Shown here one piece after another: positions 8,858-16,939 of a stretch of DNA of 23,388 bases (position 1 is the stretch's first letter; every line of letters begins with the position of its first letter). Position numbers and translations under genes: made by a program. Where the stretch lies: the NCBI GenBank assembly GCA_964564695.1, contig CAZMCC010000064.1, positions 1-23,388 of the forward strand, in the 5' to 3' direction. The DNA comes from CAZMCC01 sp964564695. GTDB taxonomy: Bacteria; Planctomycetota; Phycisphaerae; Phycisphaerales; UBA1924. Below the pieces are notes generated by a model. The model was not told the origin of the DNA. It searched no databases and worked only from the letters and a program-made list of their open reading frames with translations.

Positions 8858-11203
8858 CTATCGCGAGACCGAGAGCGAGTAGTTGCAGGTACCCGGGTTG
8901 GCGCTGCTGCACGAGATCTCGATGACGATCATCATTGGTGGAGTCGCCGGCGGGTTGGTGTAGACCGTGGTGACCGAGTCTCCCGGCTGGAGATCGTTCT
9001 CCGGCAGGATGTCCGGACCAAATCCGACCGGGTTGCCGGGAGACGCGACATAGCGCCATTGCCGGTACTTCACCGTCACCGGACACGCGGCCCCACCCCC
9101 GGGAGCCGTCGCGGGCACGCTCACGGTGAATGTGTAGGTGCCCGGAGCGTTGGAGATGAACGGCCTGCGATCGGGTCCGCACAGGGCGTCGCTGACGGTG
9201 ACGGTCGGGTAGGCGGATGTCGGGTTCTCGAGCACCCGGTAGGTGAGGTTGCAGTCCGTCGGCGGCGTGCTGGGGCACGTGTAGGTGATCGACGCGTCCT
9301 TGGCGACGTCCCGGTTGTCGATTTCGATGATGAACGTCTCGCCCGGGCCGACGGTGCGGTTGGGGAAGGAAACACCGCCGACCGCGTCCTGGCTGATGAC
9401 GGGCAGGCAATCCGTGGCGGAGGCGCCGGTGGGCCCGGTGATCTCCACGCGATAGATGGCCTTCTCCTGCCCCAGGTTGATCGTGTGGATGGGCGGGGTG
9501 GCGCACGCCCGCTCGGCGGTCGTGGCTGGCAGGATCTCCGTTTCGGGCGGCGGAGGCGGCGGGGCCGCAGCCGCAAGGAAGAACCCCCCGGTGAAGCTCA
9601 CCAGACAGTCGCCGGGGCCGTCTTCGCACTTGGCGCGGAACTCGACCGTGGCCGCGGCATTGATGTTCTTGTACGTAATCGCGGTCGGACCGCCGCGCGT
9701 GAGCGTCACGGTCCGCTCCACCTGGTCGGGCATCCCCGCGCGGACAAGGACGATCTCGATCGTTACGGGGCATCCGCTGTCAACGCCCGCGGCGTTCACA
9801 GGCTCGGCTTGAATACGGATGGTGCCGACGGCGCGAATCGCGGTGATGACCTTGCGTGCCTGTTCGCCGCATCCGCCGGGAAAGCTCCGCGCCGAGTTGG
9901 TCGCCAGCGGCGGCTGAACGGCGCAGAGGATGCCGGGGGGGAGACCGGCCATGAGGGGGGCGCGCACGACGTACTGCTCCGCGCCGTCAAAGCCGTAGAG
10001 AATGGCGCCGCCCGGTTCGAGCGGAACGATGCTCTCGGGAATATCGAGCCCTCCGGGGTCCTTGGCGACGATGATGACCGGCCCGGGCGCTGAAGCGTCG
10101 AGGGAGATCTTCATCACCGGATCGACGAGCATGAACACCCTGTCGACGATGACGTGATCCAGGCCATCGAACCGGAAACTGAACGGGCAGACGACCTTCG
10201 CGTCCTGGCCGTCGGCGGCGTTGTCGCCCCTGACGCCGATCCACGAGAACGTTCCGTCGTAGACCCATCCGTAGGTGTCGAAGAACGTGGTCGTGAATTC
10301 GGGGCCCGCGGCGAAGATCGGCTTGGTGAAGCCGTACTTCGTGCTCGCGAGCCAGGAGACGTATTTCTCGTACCCGGGCGGGTCGGTGATGGCCGTGTAT
10401 GTGACTGGCACGCCGTCGAAAATGAACCCGCTGTCCGTGTGACGCGTGATCGCCGTCCGATACGTGCGCACGTCGGCGCTCGCGGCGTGATCGAGCGGCC
10501 CGCCCCCGAAGCGGTACTCGCCCACGTCGTTGAACATGTGCCCGTAGCGCGGACCGATCGCCTGCGCGAACCCGTTGATCCGCCACTCGAAGAGCGGCAG
10601 GAACTCGGGGTGGCTCAGCACGGCCTCGCCCACGATCGTGCGCTCGACGCTCGTCGCGTACACGTCCTCGCCCATCGGCGAGAGTGCGGCGACCGACTCT
10701 CCGAAATACGCCCGCACCGTCTCCTCGTTGGTGGGCGGGTCGCTCAGCCCCAGATCGGCGGCGGACCAGAGGATGTCGAGGACCTGGATCTCCTCGGGCG
10801 TGACCGGCGAAACGGTGAGCAGGCACGAGCGCGTGGCCGCGAGCCCGTCGTCGTTGAAGAGCTCGGCGCGGACCTCGAGGTCCCCGGGGACTCCCAGGGG
10901 CACGATGGCGATCGAGCTCCACCGGTCCTCGAAAACCTCGAAGGCGTTGACCCAGTTGGCGTTGCCGTCGACGTGCTTGTTGAGGACGAAGTACACGCAT
11001 TTGGCGGCGGGAATCGCCGTGTGCGCCGGCGCGATGTGCCAGCGGCGTGTGAGCCCCTCGACGGGCCCGATGGCGAGCGAGCAGGGATTGATGACCTCGC
11101 CGACATCGAGCGGGGGCGGGGCCGCACGGGCTCCCGGGCTCAGGAAGGCTGCCGCCGCGACGAGCGCGGCCGGTACCACGAACGAACGATTCGCTTTCGC
11201 CAA
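8858..11203 (-). CDS. Large secreted protein of unknown function with beta-sandwich-like repeats
   Basis: This 781-residue protein has a clear Sec signal peptide (basic MAKANR, hydrophobic core, cleavage near ARA-APPP at about residue 28). The first 400 residues have no motif I can name. From about residue 450 there are three loosely related blocks of roughly 100 residues. Each has paired cysteines and phrases such as CPVTIEIVLVRAG, CLVSFTGGFFLA and CNLTYRVLENP, with a Pro-rich linker (APPPPPPETE) between the first and second. These look like extracellular beta-sandwich repeats. The start is TTG at 11203, supported by GGAGGT at 11214-11209, 5 nt upstream, and by the signal peptide beginning exactly there. 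A strong promoter lies at 11408-11435 and a terminator at 8791-8823, so it is probably monocistronic. Confidence 0.82.
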   Translation of the reverse strand: MAKANRSFVVPAALVAAAAFLSPGARAAPPPLDVGEVINPCSLAIGPVEGLTRRWHIAPAHTAIPAAKCVYFVLNKHVDGNANWVNAFEVFEDRWSSIAIVPLGVPGDLEVRAELFNDDGLAATRSCLLTVSPVTPEEIQVLDILWSAADLGLSDPPTNEETVRAYFGESVAALSPMGEDVYATSVERTIVGEAVLSHPEFLPLFEWRINGFAQAIGPRYGHMFNDVGEYRFGGGPLDHAASADVRTYRTAITRHTDSGFIFDGVPVTYTAITDPPGYEKYVSWLASTKYGFTKPIFAAGPEFTTTFFDTYGWVYDGTFSWIGVRGDNAADGQDAKVVCPFSFRFDGLDHVIVDRVFMLVDPVMKISLDASAPGPVIIVAKDPGGLDIPESIVPLEPGGAILYGFDGAEQYVVRAPLMAGLPPGILCAVQPPLATNSARSFPGGCGEQARKVITAIRAVGTIRIQAEPVNAAGVDSGCPVTIEIVLVRAGMPDQVERTVTLTRGGPTAITYKNINAAATVEFRAKCEDGPGDCLVSFTGGFFLAAAAPPPPPPETEILPATTAERACATPPIHTINLGQEKAIYRVEITGPTGASATDCLPVISQDAVGGVSFPNRTVGPGETFIIEIDNRDVAKDASITYTCPSTPPTDCNLTYRVLENPTSAYPTVTVSDALCGPDRRPFISNAPGTYTFTVSVPATAPGGGAACPVTVKYRQWRYVASPGNPVGFGPDILPENDLQPGDSVTTVYTNPPATPPMMIVIEISCSSANPGTCNYSLSVSR

Positions 11204-11407
11204 GAGACACCTCCGATTCGCTCCGCGTCCTTTTCGACGGGGCGCGGGTGGGCTTCGATGGTCACGAGCAATGGCTACCGCGCGAACGGCCTCCGGCCGA
11301 GCGGTGCGGTGTGCTTGATTGGCTCGCTTGCGAAGCGCAACACAGGGGGCGGGTGTTCATGGCCGCGCCAGAAATGGCGGCAGCGTCTCCGCGGCTTCGC
11401 TTCTGTC

Positions 11408-11435
11408 AACATAACTCCGCAGGGAGTTCTGTCAA
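11408..11435 (-). promoter_or_regulatory. Promoter with palindromic operator-like spacer
   Basis: On the minus strand, a consensus -35 TTGACA (11435-11430) and -10 TATGTT (11413-11408) are 16 bp apart. The spacer and the first base of the -10 form a perfect inverted repeat, AACTCC-N4-GGAGTT (11413-11428 on the plus strand). TTGACAG occurs on both sides of the palindrome. Expected transcription would start near 11401, leaving a leader of about 200 nt before the TTG start at 11203. That leader has small hairpins at 11335-11347 (CGCTT/AAGCG) and 11287-11299 (CGGCC/GGCCG). Confidence 0.65.
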
Positions 11436-11491
11436 GGTTCCATTAACGAATTATGCCGGAGAAAAACTCAGCCCTTCGACCGCGAGCGTGC

Positions 11492-12598
11492 TCACGGCTT
11501 CAGTGCTTGGCGCATCGACTTCACCACATCGGCGTTCAGGCCGAGGGCCTCCGCACGAACGAGCATCCGCAGCGCCGGCTCTTCGCGCCCCTCGGTCTGC
11601 ATGAGCACCGCGGCCGTGAGCCACACCGACGCCGTGTTCGTGCGGTGCCCGTACTCGACGACGCGCACGACCAGGTCACGCAGCTCGCGGTCGGGACCGA
11701 CGATGTCGGACGCGATCGGGACCAGCGCCAGGCCGGGGTCGCGCTCATACACGAGCGCCATCAAGGCGACGCCTTCCTTGGTGCGCTTCGCGTCGATGAG
11801 CGCGAACGCGAGGCCGCGGGCCGTCTCGTTGTCCTGCGGGTGCGACTCCGCATAGGAACGGAGCAGCACGATCGCCTCGTCGGACCTGCCGATCCGCATC
11901 CGGCGTGCGGCCATTTCGGGGACGGTGAGCCCGGCTTCGGGGTCGACCGCGGGCGCCGCGGGGTCGGGGGGCGGCGCGCCGTAGTAGACGAACGAGTCGG
12001 CGTAGTAGCCGTCGTAGCCGAACATCGCCGGATAGCCCAGGTTGTAGTTGCCGTAGCCGTATCCATAACCGTAACCGTTGAAGAAGCCTGATCCCCCGTG
12101 ATGGCGGCGAAGCCACAAGTGGCCGGGAGAGTTGTTGAGCGCGGCGGCGATTGCCCACGTATCGCCAGAAGCCGCCCCCGCGACGTCGAAGCCGCGGGGA
12201 CCGCCCGAAACGCCGGAGCCGCCGCCGGTTGACCACGGCGCCGTCATCCAGCGCCCGTCGCGTCCACGCACGAGTCCGCCGCCGTTGGGGAGGAACTGGA
12301 CGTCGTTGGAGGGAGCACCGGCTCGCGGGACGAGCCTACCGGGCGCCGGAGGCAGGAGTGAACCATCGACCTTGCCGATGCCGCGCGGGGCCTTGGAGCG
12401 GACGCCCCAGTCGCCCATCCTGATCGAAGGGAGCGCGAGCCTGGCGGAAGGCGCGTCGCTGCGGACCGCCGGGGCCGTATGGTGCGGGGACGGCGTGTTG
12501 GCGAGGTGTCCCCGATGCTGAGCCGTGGCGGGAGCCGCGACCATCCAGCTCATCAGGGTCACGGTTGCCAACGCGGTGCGCATACGGATGGTGCTCAT
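11492..12598 (-). CDS. Secreted helical-repeat protein, paralogue 1 of 4 (Gly/Tyr-rich linker)
   Basis: This 368-residue protein has a signal peptide (cleavage near ATA-QHRG, residue 27). The conserved motif APRGIGKVDGSLLPP lies at about residues 69-83. A Gly/Tyr-rich linker (about residues 168-210, with a GYGYGYGYG run) follows. The C-terminal domain of about 140 residues is made of amphipathic helices resembling TPR repeats (SDEAIVLLRSYAESHP..., ...ALIDAKRTKEGVALM..., ...WLTAAVLMQTEGREEPALRML). The RGIG motif and the C-terminal domain recur in the three genes at 13368-16758. The ATG at 12598 has a strong GGGAGGT upstream. The Gly/Tyr run is unique to this member. I do not recognise a named family. 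The helical domain suggests protein-protein contacts in the periplasm. Confidence 0.8.
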   Translation of the reverse strand: MSTIRMRTALATVTLMSWMVAAPATAQHRGHLANTPSPHHTAPAVRSDAPSARLALPSIRMGDWGVRSKAPRGIGKVDGSLLPPAPGRLVPRAGAPSNDVQFLPNGGGLVRGRDGRWMTAPWSTGGGSGVSGGPRGFDVAGAASGDTWAIAAALNNSPGHLWLRRHHGGSGFFNGYGYGYGYGNYNLGYPAMFGYDGYYADSFVYYGAPPPDPAAPAVDPEAGLTVPEMAARRMRIGRSDEAIVLLRSYAESHPQDNETARGLAFALIDAKRTKEGVALMALVYERDPGLALVPIASDIVGPDRELRDLVVRVVEYGHRTNTASVWLTAAVLMQTEGREEPALRMLVRAEALGLNADVVKSMRQALKP

Positions 12599-12725
12599 TG
12601 GGATACCTCCCCAGTATCGCCCACGTGTCGGTCGTACTTAACTGTATAGACGCCACTCGGTTGACGCCGGTTCCGACTTTGGGAGGAATTCGCGTTGGCC
12701 GGAAGGGGCGTGTACGCTGGTTTCC

Positions 12726-13355
12726 ATGAGCCCCATCCGTTCAGCTGTATCGGCACAGTTTCGACGGCGAGCGTTCGGGTGTCTCGGCGCAATCGCGGCC
12801 GGGGCGCTCGCGCTGGGCCTCGCCGGGTGCGGCTCGGGCTGGAGTTCGCTCTCGACCTCGTCGACCAAGGACGGGTCGGAAGTGGCGCCGGTGTACACGA
12901 CGCAGGTGTTCACCCACACGGACCAGAACACGGTCGACGTGTTCCTCACCGACCTGCCGATCGACCGACTGCTGAACCCCACCGACGGGCTGGGCGACCT
13001 CTCAGGGTCGATCGTGCACGTGCACCTGTTCCTGATGCCCAAGGCCGGGCGCACACCCATCGACACGTCGGCGTGCAACTCGACGGTGCGCCACATGATC
13101 GTCGCGCAAGGGGCGGCGGGGCTCTACGGCGGCGGCGGGTTCCTGTATCCGTCGAGCGACGCGGACGAAGCGACGTTCAGCGCGACGCTCGAGGACGCGT
13201 CACTTCGCCTCATTCGCCAGAGCACCGGGTTCGCGGACCGGCTCGGGCCGGCACGGGCCGAGGGGTCGTTCACCGCCACGCGCGACGATGCGCGGGCGCG
13301 GGCCCTGCAGGGACGGTTCGCTCGGATGAGCGAAGCGCTGACTGAAGTAAAGTGA
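12726..13355 (+). CDS. Lipoprotein of unknown function
   Basis: This 209-residue protein has a lipoprotein signal: basic N terminus (RRR at about 13-15), hydrophobic core (LGAIAAGALALGLAGC) and lipobox LAGC with the cysteine near residue 35. The mature part has a Ser/Thr-rich linker, then a region with FTHTDQNTVDVFLTDLP and IVHVHLFLMPKAGRTPID, and a Gly-rich loop (AAGLYGGGGFLYP). It ends in an Arg/Ala-rich helix. It is the only plus-strand gene among the four minus-strand paralogues. It is divergent from paralogue 1 and ends 12 bp from the stop of paralogue 2. The ATG at 12726 has only a poor ribosome binding site (GGAAGGGG about 20 nt upstream). The family is not recognised. Confidence 0.75.
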   Translation: MSPIRSAVSAQFRRRAFGCLGAIAAGALALGLAGCGSGWSSLSTSSTKDGSEVAPVYTTQVFTHTDQNTVDVFLTDLPIDRLLNPTDGLGDLSGSIVHVHLFLMPKAGRTPIDTSACNSTVRHMIVAQGAAGLYGGGGFLYPSSDADEATFSATLEDASLRLIRQSTGFADRLGPARAEGSFTATRDDARARALQGRFARMSEALTEVK

Positions 13356-13367
13356 CGCCGGCGTGCG

Positions 13368-14504
13368 TCAGGGCTTGAGGGCGCTGCGCATCGCGGCGGA
13401 GACCTCGGCGCTCAGTTGGCGGGTGTCGGCGCGATCGATCATCTTGAGGGCGGGATCGAGGCGGCCCTCGGCCTGCATGAGCATCGCGACGGTGAGCCAC
13501 GCGGCCGCCGTGTTCTCGCGCTGGGCGAATTCGACGACGCGGACGACGAGGTCTCGCATCTCGTGCTCGGGGCCGACGGAGTCGCGCGGGAGCGCGGAGT
13601 CGGCGAGGGCCGGGTGCCGCGCGTACACCTGACCGATGAGTTCGACGCCTTCCCGCGTGCGCCGGGAATCGATGAGCGCCAGCGCCAGAGCGCGGGCCGC
13701 CTCGGCGTCGTCGGGGTGCTGGCGCGTGAACATCCGAAGCAGCACGACGGCCTCGTCGGGCGTGCCGTCGTACAGGCGATTTCCCGCCTTCTCGAACGCA
13801 TTCAGCCGGGCCTCGGGGTCGGCCGCTCCCATGGGCGGCTGCCCGGGCGGCGCACCATTCGGGCCGCCGGCCAGCACGAACGGGTCAAGGCCGGTGGGGT
13901 CCAGCATGGTGTCATTGGGGGCGTACGTGTCGTTGCCGAACGTGGAAGGGGCTCCGACGCTGTCGAAGTAGCCGCGCATGCCGCACGGCGAAAAGCCGTC
14001 GAGCAGCATCTGGTCACGTCGCGACAGGCGGGATCGGAGCATGGTCGGCCAGAGCATTCTCCCGATCGCGATGTTGTCGCCTGAGCGGAGCACGTCGGGA
14101 TCGACGCGCATGGGAGGGACGGCGCGACCGGGGAGCACGCGCGGCTGGCCATAGCGATCGGGCACGACACGACCGCGAAACGGATCGTCCCCGCGCACAT
14201 CGGGCATCCCGGCGGGCGTGGCGCTGGGTGCGGGCGCATCGGCGTACTCGGGCAGCAGCACCCCGCCCTTCTTCCCGATGCCGCGCGGGGCCGAGGACTT
14301 GACGCCCAGACCTTTGATCTTCACCGACGGCAGCGCGTACCGCTGGTTCGCCGACGACGTCTTGCGTGTCACCCCCTGGCGCTTGAGGATGTCGTCGCGC
14401 CGGTCGAGCGGCGAGGGGGGAGACGTCGATTGCGCGTGCGCGACGCCCGCGGCTCCGATGAGCAGTGCCGCTCCGATCACACTCACAGTCCGATTCCGCG
14501 TCAT
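13368..14504 (-). CDS. Secreted helical-repeat protein, paralogue 2 of 4
   Basis: This 378-residue protein has a signal peptide (cleavage near AHA-QSTS, residue 25). The motif APRGIGKKGGVLLPE is near residue 70. Middle motifs DPDVLRSGDNIAI and GLDPFVLAGG are shared with paralogue 4. The C-terminal TPR-like domain (PDEAVVLLRMFTRQHP..., RTREGVELIGQVY, RDLVVRVVEFAQRENTAAAWLTVAMLMQ split over several helices) ends in AMRSALKP. It starts 11 bp after the stop of paralogue 3, so the two are probably cotranscribed. I chose the ATG at 14504 because the signal peptide begins there; the open frame continues far upstream without one. Its function is unknown and its partners are probably periplasmic. Confidence 0.8.
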   Translation of the reverse strand: MTRNRTVSVIGAALLIGAAGVAHAQSTSPPSPLDRRDDILKRQGVTRKTSSANQRYALPSVKIKGLGVKSSAPRGIGKKGGVLLPEYADAPAPSATPAGMPDVRGDDPFRGRVVPDRYGQPRVLPGRAVPPMRVDPDVLRSGDNIAIGRMLWPTMLRSRLSRRDQMLLDGFSPCGMRGYFDSVGAPSTFGNDTYAPNDTMLDPTGLDPFVLAGGPNGAPPGQPPMGAADPEARLNAFEKAGNRLYDGTPDEAVVLLRMFTRQHPDDAEAARALALALIDSRRTREGVELIGQVYARHPALADSALPRDSVGPEHEMRDLVVRVVEFAQRENTAAAWLTVAMLMQAEGRLDPALKMIDRADTRQLSAEVSAAMRSALKP

Positions 14505-14515
14505 GCTGGCTCGTT

Positions 14516-15598
14516 TCAGGATTTGAGGGCCGAGCGCATCGCCGTCACCACGTCCGCTCTCAGGCCGGCGGCGGCGGCGTTCTCGATCATCTTCAGCGCC
14601 GGCTCCGTGCGCCCCTCGCCCTGCATGAGGGCGGCCGCCGTGAGCCACGCCGCGGGTGTGTTGACCTTGTGCGCGTGCTGCACGACGCGGACGACGAGGT
14701 CGCGCAGCTCTCGCTCGGGGCCGACGGCGTCGGCGGGGAGCGCGGCCGACGCCAGCGCCGGGTTCGTCGCGTAGACCTGCCCCATGAGCTCCACGCCTTC
14801 GCCCGTGCGCCGGGCGTCGATGAGCGCCAGCGCCAGAGCCCGCACCGCCTCGGTGTCGCCGGGGTGGCTCTGCGTGTATGACCGGAGGATGACGACGGCC
14901 TCGTCGGGCTTGCCGTCGTAGAGCTGGTTGCCGGCGCGCTCGAAGTCGCTCGGGCCGGCGCCGGAGCCCGCCTCGCCGGTCGCCGGAGCGCCGGCTGCCG
15001 ATCCGGCGGGCGCGATGGCCCCGCTCACGAGCGGATCGGCGGATTGCGGGGGCGTGACAAGAGCGCGGGGATCGACGACCGACCTGCGGTCGGCGCTGAA
15101 CGAACGAGGATCTCCATGTCGCGGGGCGATGAAGCCGGCCCGGCCCGGCGCGCACGGGCGCTCATCCTGCACGCGCCTGTGCAGCGCCCGCCCGCGCTCG
15201 ACAACCCCGATTCCCGGCCGGTTCACCGTTGAGTCCTTGGTGTTGGAATCGCCCTGCACCGCCGGGTCAGTGGTACTCGGGCGCCGCATGATCGCCGGGG
15301 CGGCGGCGGAAAGCCCCCTTGCCGCCGTGGGATCTGGCCGCGCGGTTCCGGGAACGCCAAGCTGCGATTGCCCGCCCGGAGCGTGTGGGGACCGTGCGGC
15401 GTTCGGGCTCTCCGACTGCGGCAGCAACGAGCCGCCCGTGCGCCCGATGCCGCGGGCCGGCGCCGACCTGGTCGCGGAGGCCTTCGATTTGATCGCCGAC
15501 CGCCCGGGGCTCGGCCCCGCCTGCTGCGCGATGACGGGCATCGCAAGACCGATGATGGCCGCGGTCGAGATCAGCCAAGGTGCTCTGCGTGTCCCCAT
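14516..15598 (-). CDS. Secreted helical-repeat protein, paralogue 3 of 4
   Basis: This 360-residue protein has a signal peptide (cleavage near VIA-QQAG, residue 25). The motif PARGIGRTGGSLLPQ lies near residue 48. A long middle region rich in Ala, Pro, Gly and Arg looks disordered. The C-terminal helical domain is the closest match to paralogue 2 (AGNQLYDGKPDEAVVILRS..., ALIDARRTGEGVELMGQVYA, then LRDLVVRVVQHAHKVNTPAAW) and ends AMRSALKS. The ATG at 15598 has GGAG at suitable spacing. It lies 77 bp after paralogue 4 and 11 bp before paralogue 2. This points to one transcript made by tandem duplication. Confidence 0.8.
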   Translation of the reverse strand: MGTRRAPWLISTAAIIGLAMPVIAQQAGPSPGRSAIKSKASATRSAPARGIGRTGGSLLPQSESPNAARSPHAPGGQSQLGVPGTARPDPTAARGLSAAAPAIMRRPSTTDPAVQGDSNTKDSTVNRPGIGVVERGRALHRRVQDERPCAPGRAGFIAPRHGDPRSFSADRRSVVDPRALVTPPQSADPLVSGAIAPAGSAAGAPATGEAGSGAGPSDFERAGNQLYDGKPDEAVVILRSYTQSHPGDTEAVRALALALIDARRTGEGVELMGQVYATNPALASAALPADAVGPERELRDLVVRVVQHAHKVNTPAAWLTAAALMQGEGRTEPALKMIENAAAAGLRADVVTAMRSALKS

Positions 15599-15675
15599 GG
15601 GCTGTCTCCGGCGCGTTCGAGCCCGCTGATGCAGTATGCCACGTCCACCCGGCCCGGCAATGCCCGAACCGACGG

Positions 15676-16758
15676 TTACCGGCGGAGGGCCGAACGGATC
15701 GAACTCGAAACATCGGCCTTCAGGGCCACGGCGTCGGCCCGGTCGACCATCTTCAGGGCCGGGTCACGCCGGCCTTCCGCCTGCATGAGCACAGCGGCCG
15801 TCAGCCACGCCGCCGGGGTGTTCGACTTGTGCGCCTGCGAGACGACCCGCACCACGAGCTCGCGCAGCTCCTGCGGCTGACCCACGGCGTCGGCGGGAAT
15901 CGGCGCCGACGCGAGGGCGGGGCTCTGGGAGTACGCCTTGCCCATGAGCTCGATCCCCTCGACCGTGCGACGGGCGTCGAGCAGCGCGAGCGCCAGCGTG
16001 CGAGCCGCGCCGACGTCGGCGGGGTTCGAGCCCACGTACGAACGAAGCGTCACGATCGCCTCGTCGGGCTTGGCGTCGCGCAAGCGCTTGGCGGCGGCGT
16101 CGGGAATGCTCAACACAGGTTCAGGGTCGACCAGCGGGCGTGCCGCCGCGACGGACTTGTTGCCGTCCGCGATGAACGGATCGACGCCTTCGCTGTTGAG
16201 CATGATGCCGTCGGGCGCGGCTCCGTCGACGAAACCCTTATCGTTCTGCAACTCGCCCGGGCGGCATATCGGGTCGCGGCGCGCCTCCGCACCGCGGGCC
16301 CGTTCGCGGGCGGTGATGGCGTTGACGATGGCGGGGTTGTCCTGCGAGGCGAGGACGTCCGGGTCGATCGGCGCGAGCGGGTCGGGTTCCGGTCCGCGTC
16401 CAGTTTGCACAAACCGATACCCGGACGGCTTCTCCACCAGTCTCACTGACTGCGGCCCCCTGGCGAGCGTCGGCACGTCGGGGTTGTACTCCGCGACGGG
16501 GATCGTGGCGTCGGGCTTGAAGATGTTCCGCGGCGCCCGCAGGCGCCCATCGGGGTTGAATTGCTGCTTGCTGAAGACGCCGGGGGCGAAACGCCCACCC
16601 TGGTAGCGACCATGGATCGGGGGTCCGTTCCCGGGCCTTGGGGTGGTGGCCCCGGCGCCCGGGCGGTAGACGGCGGGCTGCGCTGCCGCGGGCATGGCAA
16701 CGCCCGTGAGCAGGAGCAGCCCCACTCCCATCATCAACGACAGCCGGCTATGCGCCAT
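15676..16758 (-). CDS. Secreted helical-repeat protein, paralogue 4 of 4
   Basis: This 360-residue protein has a signal peptide (cleavage near AAA-QPAV, residue 27). It lacks a clean RGIG..G.LLP motif; the nearest equivalent is RAPRNIFKPDATIPV. Its middle motifs DPDVLASQDNPAI and GVDPFIADG match those of paralogue 2. The C-terminal TPR-like domain (KPDEAIVTLRSYVGSNP, DARRTVEGIELMGKAY, TPAAWLTAAVLMQAEGRRDP) ends SIRSALRR. The ATG at 16758 has GGGGAGG about 9 nt upstream. It is the first gene of the likely three-gene run and, by its N-terminal half, the most diverged member. Its function is unknown. Confidence 0.8.
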   Translation of the reverse strand: MAHSRLSLMMGVGLLLLTGVAMPAAAQPAVYRPGAGATTPRPGNGPPIHGRYQGGRFAPGVFSKQQFNPDGRLRAPRNIFKPDATIPVAEYNPDVPTLARGPQSVRLVEKPSGYRFVQTGRGPEPDPLAPIDPDVLASQDNPAIVNAITARERARGAEARRDPICRPGELQNDKGFVDGAAPDGIMLNSEGVDPFIADGNKSVAAARPLVDPEPVLSIPDAAAKRLRDAKPDEAIVTLRSYVGSNPADVGAARTLALALLDARRTVEGIELMGKAYSQSPALASAPIPADAVGQPQELRELVVRVVSQAHKSNTPAAWLTAAVLMQAEGRRDPALKMVDRADAVALKADVSSSIRSALRR

Positions 16759-16939
16759 TGGACGATCGCCTCCCCACGAACCCGTCCCCCTGACAACACC
16801 TTAGTTCTATGACGCCAGGAAGTCGTGGCGGTTCCCCTGGCAATCGGCGCATTGGACGACCGGACCGACTCCGGTGCGTCCGAATCGTTCAATACGGCAA
16901 GTTTGGGAAGTAAAGAACCCGGCGGGGGGCGCGAGTCGG
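16759..16939. other. Intergenic region upstream of paralogue 4, no gene
   Basis: This gap must hold the promoter of the paralogue run and the end of the cysteine dioxygenase transcript. I see no convincing -35/-10 pair and no terminator hairpin with a T-run. A short phrase around the paralogue 4 start (GCGCCATTGGACGAT at about 16753) is nearly repeated at about 16847 (GCGCATTGGACGAC), perhaps a small local duplication. Confidence 0.5.

Noticed and set aside
10154..11446. 430-codon open frame opposite the 781-residue secreted protein
   Set aside because: It has Arg/Asp/Val-rich composition and no domain, while the opposite strand has a signal peptide, ribosome binding site, promoter and terminator.
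11461..11491. Intrinsic terminator after paralogue 1
   Set aside because: There is a TTTTT run on the minus strand, but the only nearby stem (GAGC/GCTC) is 4 bp and weak, so I did not call it.
12601..12725. Promoter between paralogue 1 and the divergent lipoprotein gene
   Set aside because: An A+T-rich phrase (TTAACTGTATAGA near 12638-12650) looks like a -10 region, but no matching -35 is placed correctly on either strand.
16753..16861. Near-duplicate phrase GCGC(C)ATTGGACGA(T/C) at two places
   Set aside because: It is short and not part of any hairpin or other repeat seen here. It may be chance or a remnant of duplication and is too weak for a finding.
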